NCBI GenBank assembly: GCA_025963645.1
Contig: JAOQAI010000016.1
Coordinates: 124,001 to 188,000 of the forward strand
Length of the DNA stretch: 64,000 nt
Direction of reading: 5' to 3'
From: Flaviaestuariibacter sp.
GTDB taxonomy: Bacteria; Bacteroidota; Bacteroidia; Chitinophagales; Chitinophagaceae
Shown: piece by piece, positions 45,576-54,800 of the stretch
Layout: the number at the start of each line of letters is the position of its first letter
How positions within the stretch are numbered: position 1 is the first letter of the stretch
Made by a program: the position numbers and the translations under genes
The notes under the pieces: model-generated
Database searches by the model: none
The model's input: the letters and a program-made list of their open reading frames with translations, nothing else
Told to the model about the DNA's origin: nothing

Positions 45576-46163
45576 ATGTTCACCGGAATTATAGAAACAT
45601 TGGGAGAAGTAAAGGAGGCATCCGGAACCGGGACCAATAAAACCTTTTGGATACAGTCATCACTTGCACCGGAGTTGAAAGTGGACCAAAGCCTGGCGCA
45701 TGATGGCGTTTGCCTGACCGTGGAAGAAATAAGTGGTGATCATTACCGGGTAACTGCAGTTGCAGAAACGCTTCAAAAGACAACACTTAACAGCTGGAAG
45801 CCTGGCACTATTGTGAACCAGGAACGTTCCCTCCTGCCATCCAGCCGGCTGGATGGGCATTTTGTGCAGGGACATGTAGATACGACGGGTATTTGTGAAA
45901 GCATTAAAGACAAAGGAGGCAGTTGGGAGATGCGTTTTTCTTTTCCCAAAAGCTTCGCCCCGTTGATTATTGAGAAAGGCTCTATTTGTTTGAATGGGAT
46001 TAGCTTAACAGCTTTTAACGTTAAGAAAAAGTCTTTCCGTGTAGCTATTATTCCATACACATTTGAGCATACGAATTTGGAAAAGGTAGAAGTGGGGGAA
46101 TTGGTTAATGTGGAGTTTGATTTGATTGGGAAGTATATAACCAAGAAATTATGTTTCTCATGA
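45576..46163 (+). CDS. ribE: Riboflavin synthase alpha subunit
   Basis: A 195-residue enzyme that dismutates two 6,7-dimethyl-8-ribityllumazine molecules to riboflavin. Both lumazine-binding repeats are visible: M-F-T-G-I-I-E-T at the start with D-G-V-C-L-T-V, and G-H-V-D-T-T-G (about 94-100) with N-G-I-S-L-T-A in the second half. The stop overlaps the start of the oxidoreductase gene as ATGA. A GAATTTCG box close to the ATG may be the -7 element. Confidence 0.96.
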   Translation: MFTGIIETLGEVKEASGTGTNKTFWIQSSLAPELKVDQSLAHDGVCLTVEEISGDHYRVTAVAETLQKTTLNSWKPGTIVNQERSLLPSSRLDGHFVQGHVDTTGICESIKDKGGSWEMRFSFPKSFAPLIIEKGSICLNGISLTAFNVKKKSFRVAIIPYTFEHTNLEKVEVGELVNVEFDLIGKYITKKLCFS

Positions 46164-47203
46164 CTAGTTTCTTAAACAAAGCTATCCAGCATTACAGGCA
46201 GCGCAAAAAAAAGAAATTTCTCCAGCAACCTTCTTCATATAAACATAAGTATGCTATTATCGGTACAGGGATTCACAACATCACCAATATTTATCCTTGC
46301 TTATGGTTTCTAGGTATCCCTGTCAAAATTATTTATTCCCGAAACAAGACGAATGCTATTTCTGCTGCCCAAAGATGGCCTGATTGCATAGGCACTAACT
46401 CACTTGAAGATATTATTAATAATGAATCAATAACTGGAGTTTTTGTAGCCTCTTTACCTCAGTTTCAAGGCGTTATAAGCGCTCAACTTTTAAAGGCAGG
46501 CAAGCATGTTTTCGTTGAAAAACCCATTGGGCTTTCAACGAAAGAGCTACAAAATGTAGTTACTGCAGAACATTCAAAAACTATATGTTTACCGGGTCTT
46601 CAACGAAGGTTTTCGCCGCTTGCTAAAAAAATAAAAAAAGAGAGTCAGAATGCTATAAATTATCATTACTGCTTCTCTATTGGAAATTATCCTGAAGGAA
46701 ACGTTTTATTCGATGTTTTCATTCACCCCATAGATTTTGTCATTCATCTGTTTGGAGAAGCTACTATTGTTCATGCTTATAAAACGACAAACAACAGCAC
46801 TTCAACTTTCTACTTATTACTTAATCATAACGGAGTTCACGGAAATATAGAATTATCAACGGCTTATAGCTGGCAGGAACCTATAGATGAACTTTGTATA
46901 AACACTCAGGAAGCTATATTAAAAGCCAAATATCCTTATTACTTAGAAAGCTGTTCAAAGCCACAAAGCTTTACAAACCTACCCTTAGAAAAAATTTTTC
47001 CAAGTCCGTTAAAAAAATTAATTCTTATGAATTCATCTTTTTTACCAATCGCAGAAAACAATTCTTTATATGCAATGGGGTTCTATCCACAACTTGAACA
47101 TTTCGTTAATTGCGTAGAAGAAGAGAGAAAAGATGGGTTTGGAAGCTCCAAAAGCTTATTGCCTGCCTATTTAATTTTAGAAACCTTACAGAAGCTTTCC
47201 TAA
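46160..47203 (+). CDS. Gfo/Idh/MocA family oxidoreductase
   Basis: About 347 residues; start taken at 46160, where ATGA overlaps the ribE stop (an ATG at 46151 adds three residues). An NAD(P)-binding fold begins at Y-A-I-I-G-T-G (about 29-35), with the family's V-F-V-E-K-P-I-G-L near 117-126. The C-terminal substrate domain holds H-P-I-D-F-V-I-H. Likely acts on a sugar or inositol. The basic N-terminal extension of about 27 residues is unusual. Composition is AT-rich compared with ribE. It ends convergent with the radical SAM gene, overlapping it by 4 bases. Confidence 0.82.
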   Translation: MTSFLNKAIQHYRQRKKKKFLQQPSSYKHKYAIIGTGIHNITNIYPCLWFLGIPVKIIYSRNKTNAISAAQRWPDCIGTNSLEDIINNESITGVFVASLPQFQGVISAQLLKAGKHVFVEKPIGLSTKELQNVVTAEHSKTICLPGLQRRFSPLAKKIKKESQNAINYHYCFSIGNYPEGNVLFDVFIHPIDFVIHLFGEATIVHAYKTTNNSTSTFYLLLNHNGVHGNIELSTAYSWQEPIDELCINTQEAILKAKYPYYLESCSKPQSFTNLPLEKIFPSPLKKLILMNSSFLPIAENNSLYAMGFYPQLEHFVNCVEEERKDGFGSSKSLLPAYLILETLQKLS

Positions 47204-48384
47204 TCCTGTTTTGCTAACACTTGTTTATAGGATTTCAAAGCGGTTTCTTCCCATTGATAATAACCAAACAATCGGGAGGTAATATTCTTTCCAAAATATT
47301 TCTCAAAGGTGCGATAGAGAATTACATCATATTTTCTATGAAAATTAAGCCAACACTGGTTGCAGTTATGCACATAATGATCGTGCAGGTTTTGAGTCTC
47401 CTTGCCATTAAATATGATATCAAGAGACTGCTCAAAAACATTTCCAATTTTAAGGTCAAGACTTTGACATATTGGCACATCTCCATTAGGCAAAATCACC
47501 AAACTATCTAATATGCTATAGCACCGCATTTTTAATGCGCCTTTGCGCCATTCATCATATAAGACAATAAAATCATAGTTTTCATTAAAGGACTTTACTA
47601 TCTCAGGAATGCTGCTCTTTAAACCTTTACCAAACTTTGACTCCATTGTTAGTGTGGGCACTATATGAGGTTCTGCACTAACCTTATCTTTCCGTATTTC
47701 TTTGACATCCTTATAGGTTAAAGCAGTATCGTTTTTCAAACTGCCGATATTATTAGAATGAGCTTCGTCCAATGTATCAAAAAAAGCAATGTCATTATAG
47801 ATTCCAATTCTTAAGTCAATAGTATACTTCTTACATACTTCTGCTACGTGCTGTAAATCATTAAAATCATTGTATGGAGATAATGTAAACATTACGGATA
47901 TTGGCAAAAGGTCTTTCAAAGCTTCCACAACTTTAATCACGCTGTCATAACCCGCCTTACCCCGCATATATAAATATGTCTCTGCTGTACCATCCAAAGA
48001 GATATAGAGATGGCGAGGCGGAAACTTCTTTACAGCTTCAATTAAAGATTCTGGTTTTAAGCAATTGCTTAACAGGTCAAAATTTTTATGGTGGACCGTA
48101 AACCATTCGAGAATTTCGAGCGCTTCAGGATGAAGCATAAATTCACCTCCTTCCAGGCCGATGCTTGTATCCTTTGTAATGCAATCACTCTGCATAATAG
48201 CTTTTATGGTTTCAAAAGGTAAAAAATTTACCGGCCTTTTAGCCCATATCAGACAATGCTTACATGCGGAGTCACAAAGATCTGTGGCATAAATCATAAG
48301 TGTAGATAACTTCTTATGACCAGGGCGTAGCTGATTATTTAAGAATCGTCCGCCACGATTTATATAGTCTGTTATTTTATACAT
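47200..48384 (-). CDS. Radical SAM protein with SPASM-like C-terminus
   Basis: A 394-residue protein. The 4Fe-4S/SAM motif is C-D-S-A-C-K-H-C at residues 37-44, followed by the G-L-E-G-G-E-F glycine loop near 76. The C-terminal third has a SPASM-like layout: C-Y-S-I-L-D-S-L-V-I-L-P-N-G-D-V-P-I-C, then I-G-N-V-F-E and H-N-C-N-Q-C. This layout is seen in enzymes that modify peptides or sugars. The adjacent oxidoreductase and membrane-protein genes suggest a surface-glycan or natural-product role, but the substrate cannot be named. AT-rich. Confidence 0.85.
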   Translation of the reverse strand: MYKITDYINRGGRFLNNQLRPGHKKLSTLMIYATDLCDSACKHCLIWAKRPVNFLPFETIKAIMQSDCITKDTSIGLEGGEFMLHPEALEILEWFTVHHKNFDLLSNCLKPESLIEAVKKFPPRHLYISLDGTAETYLYMRGKAGYDSVIKVVEALKDLLPISVMFTLSPYNDFNDLQHVAEVCKKYTIDLRIGIYNDIAFFDTLDEAHSNNIGSLKNDTALTYKDVKEIRKDKVSAEPHIVPTLTMESKFGKGLKSSIPEIVKSFNENYDFIVLYDEWRKGALKMRCYSILDSLVILPNGDVPICQSLDLKIGNVFEQSLDIIFNGKETQNLHDHYVHNCNQCWLNFHRKYDVILYRTFEKYFGKNITSRLFGYYQWEETALKSYKQVLAKQD

Positions 48385-48394
48385 ACTCGTCTTA

Positions 48395-49918
48395 CTACTT
48401 CACTAGAAGTAACTCCTGTTTATTCCAATAGAGAAAATGCGAAAAGTTATTAATAAAATAAGACGTTTCAGAACCAGATAAGGGTTGTATCACTTTGATA
48501 ATTGAATCCTTATAGAACGTGGTGTTTGGAAAAATAAACCCGTTTTTTTTATCCCCTTGAAGTGTTATGGCCCCTGGAACTTGTCGGGCTTCTTCTGAAA
48601 TCAGGCTTCGAAGCACTAATACCCGGTTCGCATCTATACCATTCATTAGAAGCGCTTCCGCTAATCCATTACGAAAAATTAAAGCCCCGTTATATTCTTG
48701 AGGAATATTGATTAGTCCTATTTGCTTTTTAGCAGAAGCTATATTTTTTACCTCTTTAATGATATTGTTTGTTATCAATCCTGCCTTTATCCATGCAGCG
48801 TTGTTTTTAAATAAAAACACAATAAAGTATATAAGAATGCCCCCAAAAGCAACATTTCGGAAAATTTTGGTTTTTATCAGGCTTACATAAAATGCGGTCC
48901 ATAACATTAAGAAGAAGGAGGAGAAATATACTAAACGGTCGCCTTCAAAAGTTCGTGTGCTTATGCCAAACATCACAGGAACGATATAAGATAATAAAAG
49001 TGCTGCTGTCAATTTAATTAAAACAGCTTTATCCCTTTTTTCTCTTACCACCTTGTATAAAAAAAAGGCTGCAAGTAAAGCTATTGCTACAGAAAGTGCT
49101 ATTAACAACCGGCTATTATCAGAAGGCGGAAGAAAGGATCGTCCTATAACTTTCACGAAATTTGCTAAGTACCCTTCTGTAGAAGGCGAAAAAAGTTTTT
49201 GTCCATAGCTTCCCCAGATAACACCAGATATTTTATACCTAATGAAAAAATTCACTCCTAATGTAATGCTGAAGCCAGCCACCCAAGGAACATATGATTT
49301 TAAAGATTTTTGAGGATGAAATAAAAAAATAAGAATAATTCCGGGTAATGGAAGTATTGTTTCGTAACTACATAATCCAATAAAGTAAAATAAACAAGGC
49401 CATAGATAATCAAGCGTAGAGCGAATTGGTCTTAAACTAAAAAATAACGCCAGAAAAGCAAAAAAGCAAGCCATCATTGATGCACGCCCTACGATCCATA
49501 CAATTGACTCGTTGTGATAAGGGTAAACTAAAAAAAGTACGGATGAAGTTATTGAAATAAAGGGGATGGATGATGCTCTAAAAAAAGATACCTTTAAACA
49601 AGTGAGATATAGTAAGAACGCACATAGGATATGAAAAAGCAAATTAAAGAGATTGAAGAGAAATGGCTCTTCTCCTCCCACCAAATAACAAAAATAAAGG
49701 GTGAGGTCAGACACTGGTCTAAAAAAACCGTGTAGAAAAAACTCGTGTTGATAAACCAATCGGTACATTACTGTGTAATCGTCACATAAAAATGGTTTAA
49801 AAAGTGTTTGCCCAAATAAGGATAGCCCTACCAGTAAAAGTAATATACCTACAGCCGTTGAGGAATAAAATTGGGAAATAGGTTTTTGCCTTATGGATAA
49901 TATTGCACTTCTCATCAT
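48395..49918 (-). CDS. Multi-pass membrane protein, GT-C glycosyltransferase-like
   Basis: A 507-residue protein with about eleven hydrophobic helices between residues 20 and 370 and a C-terminal soluble domain of about 130 residues. The first periplasmic loop carries F-L-C-D-D-Y-T-V-M-Y-R, an acidic pair placed as in GT-C glycosyltransferases that use polyprenyl-phosphate sugars. I cannot name the family. Its ATG overlaps the hscA stop (ATGA), so it is translated behind the chaperone gene although it seems unrelated to it. AT-rich. Confidence 0.65.
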   Translation of the reverse strand: MMRSAILSIRQKPISQFYSSTAVGILLLLVGLSLFGQTLFKPFLCDDYTVMYRLVYQHEFFLHGFFRPVSDLTLYFCYLVGGEEPFLFNLFNLLFHILCAFLLYLTCLKVSFFRASSIPFISITSSVLFLVYPYHNESIVWIVGRASMMACFFAFLALFFSLRPIRSTLDYLWPCLFYFIGLCSYETILPLPGIILIFLFHPQKSLKSYVPWVAGFSITLGVNFFIRYKISGVIWGSYGQKLFSPSTEGYLANFVKVIGRSFLPPSDNSRLLIALSVAIALLAAFFLYKVVREKRDKAVLIKLTAALLLSYIVPVMFGISTRTFEGDRLVYFSSFFLMLWTAFYVSLIKTKIFRNVAFGGILIYFIVFLFKNNAAWIKAGLITNNIIKEVKNIASAKKQIGLINIPQEYNGALIFRNGLAEALLMNGIDANRVLVLRSLISEEARQVPGAITLQGDKKNGFIFPNTTFYKDSIIKVIQPLSGSETSYFINNFSHFLYWNKQELLLVK

Positions 49919-51768
49919 ATTTGTCTTCCTTTCATAGCCACCCTTATCGCTTCATCCATCACTCTTTCCGCATAAGGTCGTGAAATATTGTTAAGCATTT
50001 CTATGCCTTGTTGAATTATATTTTTATCTTCTGAGGCAATCATATCTTTTAGATCTGCAATCGATTTTTGGGTGGCTGTTAGTTCATCATTGCTTAAGAG
50101 GTGTGCATTTTTATCTAAAAAACTATTGGTTGTTTCAATAAGTACCTGGGCCTCTGTCTGCGCTTCCACCAGTGCCCGAGTTTGCATATCATCTTTTGCA
50201 TGCTGCAATGAATCCAAGAGCCGTTCTTCCACCTCTGCATCGGTCAGCCCGTATTGCGGTTTTATTTCAATGGATTGCTCTACTCCGCTTCTCAATTCTT
50301 TTGCTTTTACAACCAGGATCCCATCTGCATTCACCAGGAAGTTTACTTCCACCTTAGGTAATCCTGCAGGCATCCCGGGAATTCCGGTCAGGTTGAACTC
50401 CGCTAGTTTGCGGTTGTTCTTTACTAGGTCCCGCTCTCCCTGGTAAACGGTGATGCGCATGCTTCCCTGCCCATCTTTTTGTGTGGTGTATTGCCTGCCC
50501 GCTTTGGTAGGGATTTTCGAATTGCGTGGAATCAACACATCCATCAGTCCTCCCATCGTTTCAATACCAAGAGAAAGAGGGGTAATATCCAGTAGCAATA
50601 GTTCCTTGTTATTCCCGGCAAGAACGTCCGCCTGAATAGCAGCACCTAAGGCAACCACTTCATCAGGGTTCATGGTATCCGTTACTGCTTTATTAAAGAA
50701 CTCCCCAACACTTTTCTTGACCAATGGCACACGTGTTGAGCCACCAACCATCACTACCGCATCTATTTCATTTATGGACAACGCAGCATCTTTTAAAGCC
50801 GATTGGCAAGCACTCAGCGTCTTATCCACAAGTGGTTGTATAAGTACTTCAAATTGCGGACGGCTTAACTCCAGTTGAAGATTTTTAAAGGCTACTGTAA
50901 AATGCTCATTTGTACTTAATGCTTTCTTGGCTTCTTCGGCATAAAGCCGCAACTGCTGTGCCATTGCCTTATCGGCATCTATTTTGTCAGAATCAATGTT
51001 ATAAGTTTGCAACCAATGATTCACAATTGCCTTATCCATATCATCGCCACCCAGGTAGGTATCTCCGTTTGTAGACAGCACTTCAAAAACACCATTGCTA
51101 ATGCGGAGAATGGATATATCGAAAGTGCCGCCTCCTAAGTCGTATACAGCAATTGTTTTTTCTTCGCCAGTCTTTAGTCCAATACCATAAGCAAGGCTTG
51201 CCGCCGTTGGTTCATTTACAATGCGGAGCACATCCAGCCCGGCTAACTTTCCGGCATCCCTTGTAGCTTGCCGTTGGGTATCATTGAAATAAGCCGGCAC
51301 AGTGATCACTGCCCTATAAACGGGTGTTTTTAAAATATGTTCCGCTCTTTGTTTTAATGCTTTCAATATAAAGGCAGATAGTTCAATGGGGGTATAAAAT
51401 TTATCATCTACAGCAATCTTTACAAGACCTTCCGAGTTGTCGTCAATGATACGGTAACCAAAGTAGGAAGCATCTTCTACATCCTTGTACGACTTGCCCA
51501 TTAGGCGCTTTACAGAGAAGATCGTACGTTCAGGGTCGGTTATTAAAAATTCTTTGGCTTCATTGCCAACAGACAAATTACCATTAAGTCCAAAATGTAC
51601 AATGGAGGGTACCAGGGTGGTATGGTCTATTTCCTTTAATACCGTGGGCTGCTTTGTTTCCGGATGAATAACCGCAATTAAACTATTGGTGGTGCCAAGG
51701 TCTATACCCACGATAATGTCTTCTTTCTGCAGGCTACCTGTAGTTAAGTTGATTGCTATTTTAGCCAT
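49915..51768 (-). CDS. hscA: Hsp70-type chaperone HscA (Fe-S cluster assembly)
   Basis: A 617-residue Hsp70 protein with a complete ATPase domain (G-I-D-L-G-T-T-N-S near 21-29, A-V-Y-D-L-G-G-G-T-F-D near 208, V-M-V-G-G-S-T-R-V-P near 343) and substrate-binding domain (I-T-P-L-S-L-G-I-E near 395). The extended N-terminus (I-A-I-N-L-T-T-G-S-L-Q) and lack of a DnaK-type acidic C-terminal tail fit HscA, which acts on IscU. No isc genes are nearby; an additional DnaK-like role is possible. Confidence 0.85.
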   Translation of the reverse strand: MAKIAINLTTGSLQKEDIIVGIDLGTTNSLIAVIHPETKQPTVLKEIDHTTLVPSIVHFGLNGNLSVGNEAKEFLITDPERTIFSVKRLMGKSYKDVEDASYFGYRIIDDNSEGLVKIAVDDKFYTPIELSAFILKALKQRAEHILKTPVYRAVITVPAYFNDTQRQATRDAGKLAGLDVLRIVNEPTAASLAYGIGLKTGEEKTIAVYDLGGGTFDISILRISNGVFEVLSTNGDTYLGGDDMDKAIVNHWLQTYNIDSDKIDADKAMAQQLRLYAEEAKKALSTNEHFTVAFKNLQLELSRPQFEVLIQPLVDKTLSACQSALKDAALSINEIDAVVMVGGSTRVPLVKKSVGEFFNKAVTDTMNPDEVVALGAAIQADVLAGNNKELLLLDITPLSLGIETMGGLMDVLIPRNSKIPTKAGRQYTTQKDGQGSMRITVYQGERDLVKNNRKLAEFNLTGIPGMPAGLPKVEVNFLVNADGILVVKAKELRSGVEQSIEIKPQYGLTDAEVEERLLDSLQHAKDDMQTRALVEAQTEAQVLIETTNSFLDKNAHLLSNDELTATQKSIADLKDMIASEDKNIIQQGIEMLNNISRPYAERVMDEAIRVAMKGRQI

Positions 51769-51790
51769 AAAGGATCAAAGGTAAGGCAAT

Positions 51791-51821
51791 AAAGAAACCC
51801 CGCTTTAGGCGGGGTTTCTTT
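51791..51821 (-). terminator. Intrinsic terminator after the porU2-like gene
   Basis: A perfect 13-bp stem (aaagaaaccccgc with its complement), 5-base loop, between the PorU2-like stop and hscA. Confidence 0.92.
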
Positions 51822-51835
51822 AGAAAAGTGAAATT

Positions 51836-54800
51836 TTATCGCATCAGGTACATTTTTCCATACCCGGCATTAAAGTACCTATCTGTTTTATCGTCCGGCG
51901 CTTTATACTTTTCCAGTGATTTGCCATTCAGATTGGTTATCACCCTGTACAGGTAAACGCCGTTTCCTACAGGTTGTCCAAACTGGTCAGTTCCATTCCA
52001 TTTGAATTCCGTGATATTCCTTCCAACCCGTAAAACACCCAATTCTTCCCTGGTGATTTCTCTGACGATCTTGCCTGTAACCGTCAGTATCTGGATCTTC
52101 AGGTTCTGCGGAACCTCAGCACCGGTAATAGTAAAAACAAAAGCTGTAGAGGTAGTAAAAGGGTTTGGATAATTGAGCATGTTCGATATCATGGCCTTAT
52201 TGATCACCTGGAAGCTTACCCTATACTCTATCCGCCCGGCCTGGTTAGCGCTTTTATCCTTTCCGCTTACGATCAGTTCATAATCCCCATCCTCCGTAAA
52301 ATAGGGATGGAAGTTTACCGATGCCGTATTACCGCTTGATGTGGATGCCGGGATAAATTGCAGGGTATCGCTGTTAAAATGGAAGGTTCGCAGTTCTCCG
52401 TTCGGATAGCGTACCTGCACATTTATCAAGGATGTATCATCAAGCATATTGAATCGTGCATTATCGCTGAGCTTGATATTTATGCCCGGTTTTGCCGCAA
52501 CGATGTCGCCATTGAGAATATGCTGGTTATCAAACGTTACATCCAAGAGAGGATCCAGTGTATCAGCAGTTACATAAAAATTCTTAAAGATATAGTTGTT
52601 AAAGTGATGCAGTTCGGGCTGGTCATCGTTAGGATTTACTTCTAAGAATAAGCTGTTAGACCCCGAAAGCTGGCGGCTATCCAATGGAAAGCTGATCTGC
52701 ACTGTATCTCCCGCAACCAGCGGCTTGGTACGCGGCAACTGGATGATCCTTGTCACATTATTACGATCGGTGATGGTAGCTGTCACTTTTAAGCTATCGA
52801 AATTGGCATCGCTGATATTTTTAAAAGCTAATTTGAAATTGATCGGCTCGCCTACTTCGAAAGTATCCTTCATAGTAAATAACAGGTTAGGCGCTACTGC
52901 ACCTTCCGGCGAAGCAGAATAGGTAATCCGCCAATATCTTAACTGATTCGGGGTATGATTGACAGTATCGGCATTTTTCATCTGCAATTTTAAGTATGGA
53001 TAAATACGTGCGTCAACAAAAGATATATCAACGCCTTGCGTAGAAGGGCTGATCTGGGTTTGCAATGTATCAATAACTCCATTCATTCTTAACCCCAGTA
53101 AATTCACAGTTGCCTGATCAGCAGAGTTAGCCTCAAGTGCCTGACCTGTCCAATAAAGTTTTTTCCATTGCAGTGCCGGTCCAATTGTAGGAGAAGTTAT
53201 TTTACCTTGATTATCTGGAACAAAACAATCAGCACTTAATGTAATTCTATCAAAAATCCCCTGGCTGAAAGTTTGTTTAGGCTCAATATTTAAATTTCCC
53301 TTTTGATAAATCAAACTCCAGTCACGAGGCCGGTCTATCGAATCAATTTGAGTAAAGCCAGCAGCTAAAAGTTTATGATATAAGGAATTATTTGAACCAT
53401 ACAAGGCGGTATCTGCCCTCCATGTAGAGGAATACGACCCAGGCACGTTATAGTCAAAACTGCGGACGACAACGTAAGAACCTACAGGAATAATATCCAT
53501 AAAGTCCATTATAGTCTTACGATTAGCAGCTGACATATAAGAAAATTCAAAGTTCCAGTTGCGTGAGGTTGCACAACTGGCAGAACCGCTTCCGTATAAA
53601 AACAGGCTGGCGCCATTTGCATTTACGTTTTTCCAGGGCTTGAATGTTTTACCATCAAAGACATTAAAAACTAAGGACCTTCCAACACAAGCGCTTCTTA
53701 TATATGTATTACCATCTACTGATACAGAAAAGTTGGCATCTTGTGTACCACCAGTTGGGTACATGGTATTTACCACATATAGACTATGGAGAACCATATC
53801 ATAATTCCAAGTTCTATTTACTGAATCAAGTGTAAGGCCTTGGCCTACTGATTTTTTATGTTGAAAATAATGGGACTGATTAAACCCTGTTTCGCTTCCT
53901 TGTATATAAATGAACGATGAATTTGTCCAGTTGATATTTCCACTTTGTGGCACCAAACCTACACGCCAATAATAAACAGTGCTATCCGCAAAGGACAAGC
54001 TTGGTGAAAATTCAATTATCCCTCCGGGGCCCGTCTGATTAGAAGAGGCTTTTAAAGGTGAATCAAAATTCTCTGTAGTATCAATCTCCATTCTGTAATT
54101 CCTTATCCCTACTAAGGCATTAGCTGTAGATGCAGTGAATTTTATATTTTGCTTATTTACTATGCTTAAGTTATATGGGTAAATAGGACGTGCCTCATCC
54201 TCGAAAACCACAATCTCCTTCGTAATACTATTATTGTTTTCAAACAATTCATTTACCACGCCGTCCGCATCAATGGTTACTGTAAGTTTATTGGTTCCTT
54301 TATCCCGCAATGCATTAATGGGTATATCAAATTGTAAGGAGTCCGCATATCTTATTCCCGGAATTGTATCCTTATAAATCACCTCAATTGTTCCATTAGG
54401 ATATTGACGTTTTACCTCCCGGCTGATAGGCACATTGATGGCTTTGCCTATATTCATAAACTTGGCTTTGAAATTAAACGTCGGATCAGCCACGGAAACA
54501 AAAGCGGGCGAAACCCGCACCAGAGCATCCTCTACGACGTAGTCAGGTTTTGCATGCGGGTTTAACCGTATAGCCGGATCTGCATTTAAGATGGATTCTT
54601 CGCAGGTGACACGGGCATAAAAATCATCCTGCGTGTTGCTGGCAAAAACATCAGAGACGGCATTTACCAATATTTCCCCCATTGATTTCCCGTAACTCTT
54701 AACGCTGATATTTTCATAGATCCTGGAGTTGTAAATATCAAGGTAGGTAGTAATGCCAAAATGGCTACTGGCCAAAAATCCAATACTCCCCTTTTGCGGT

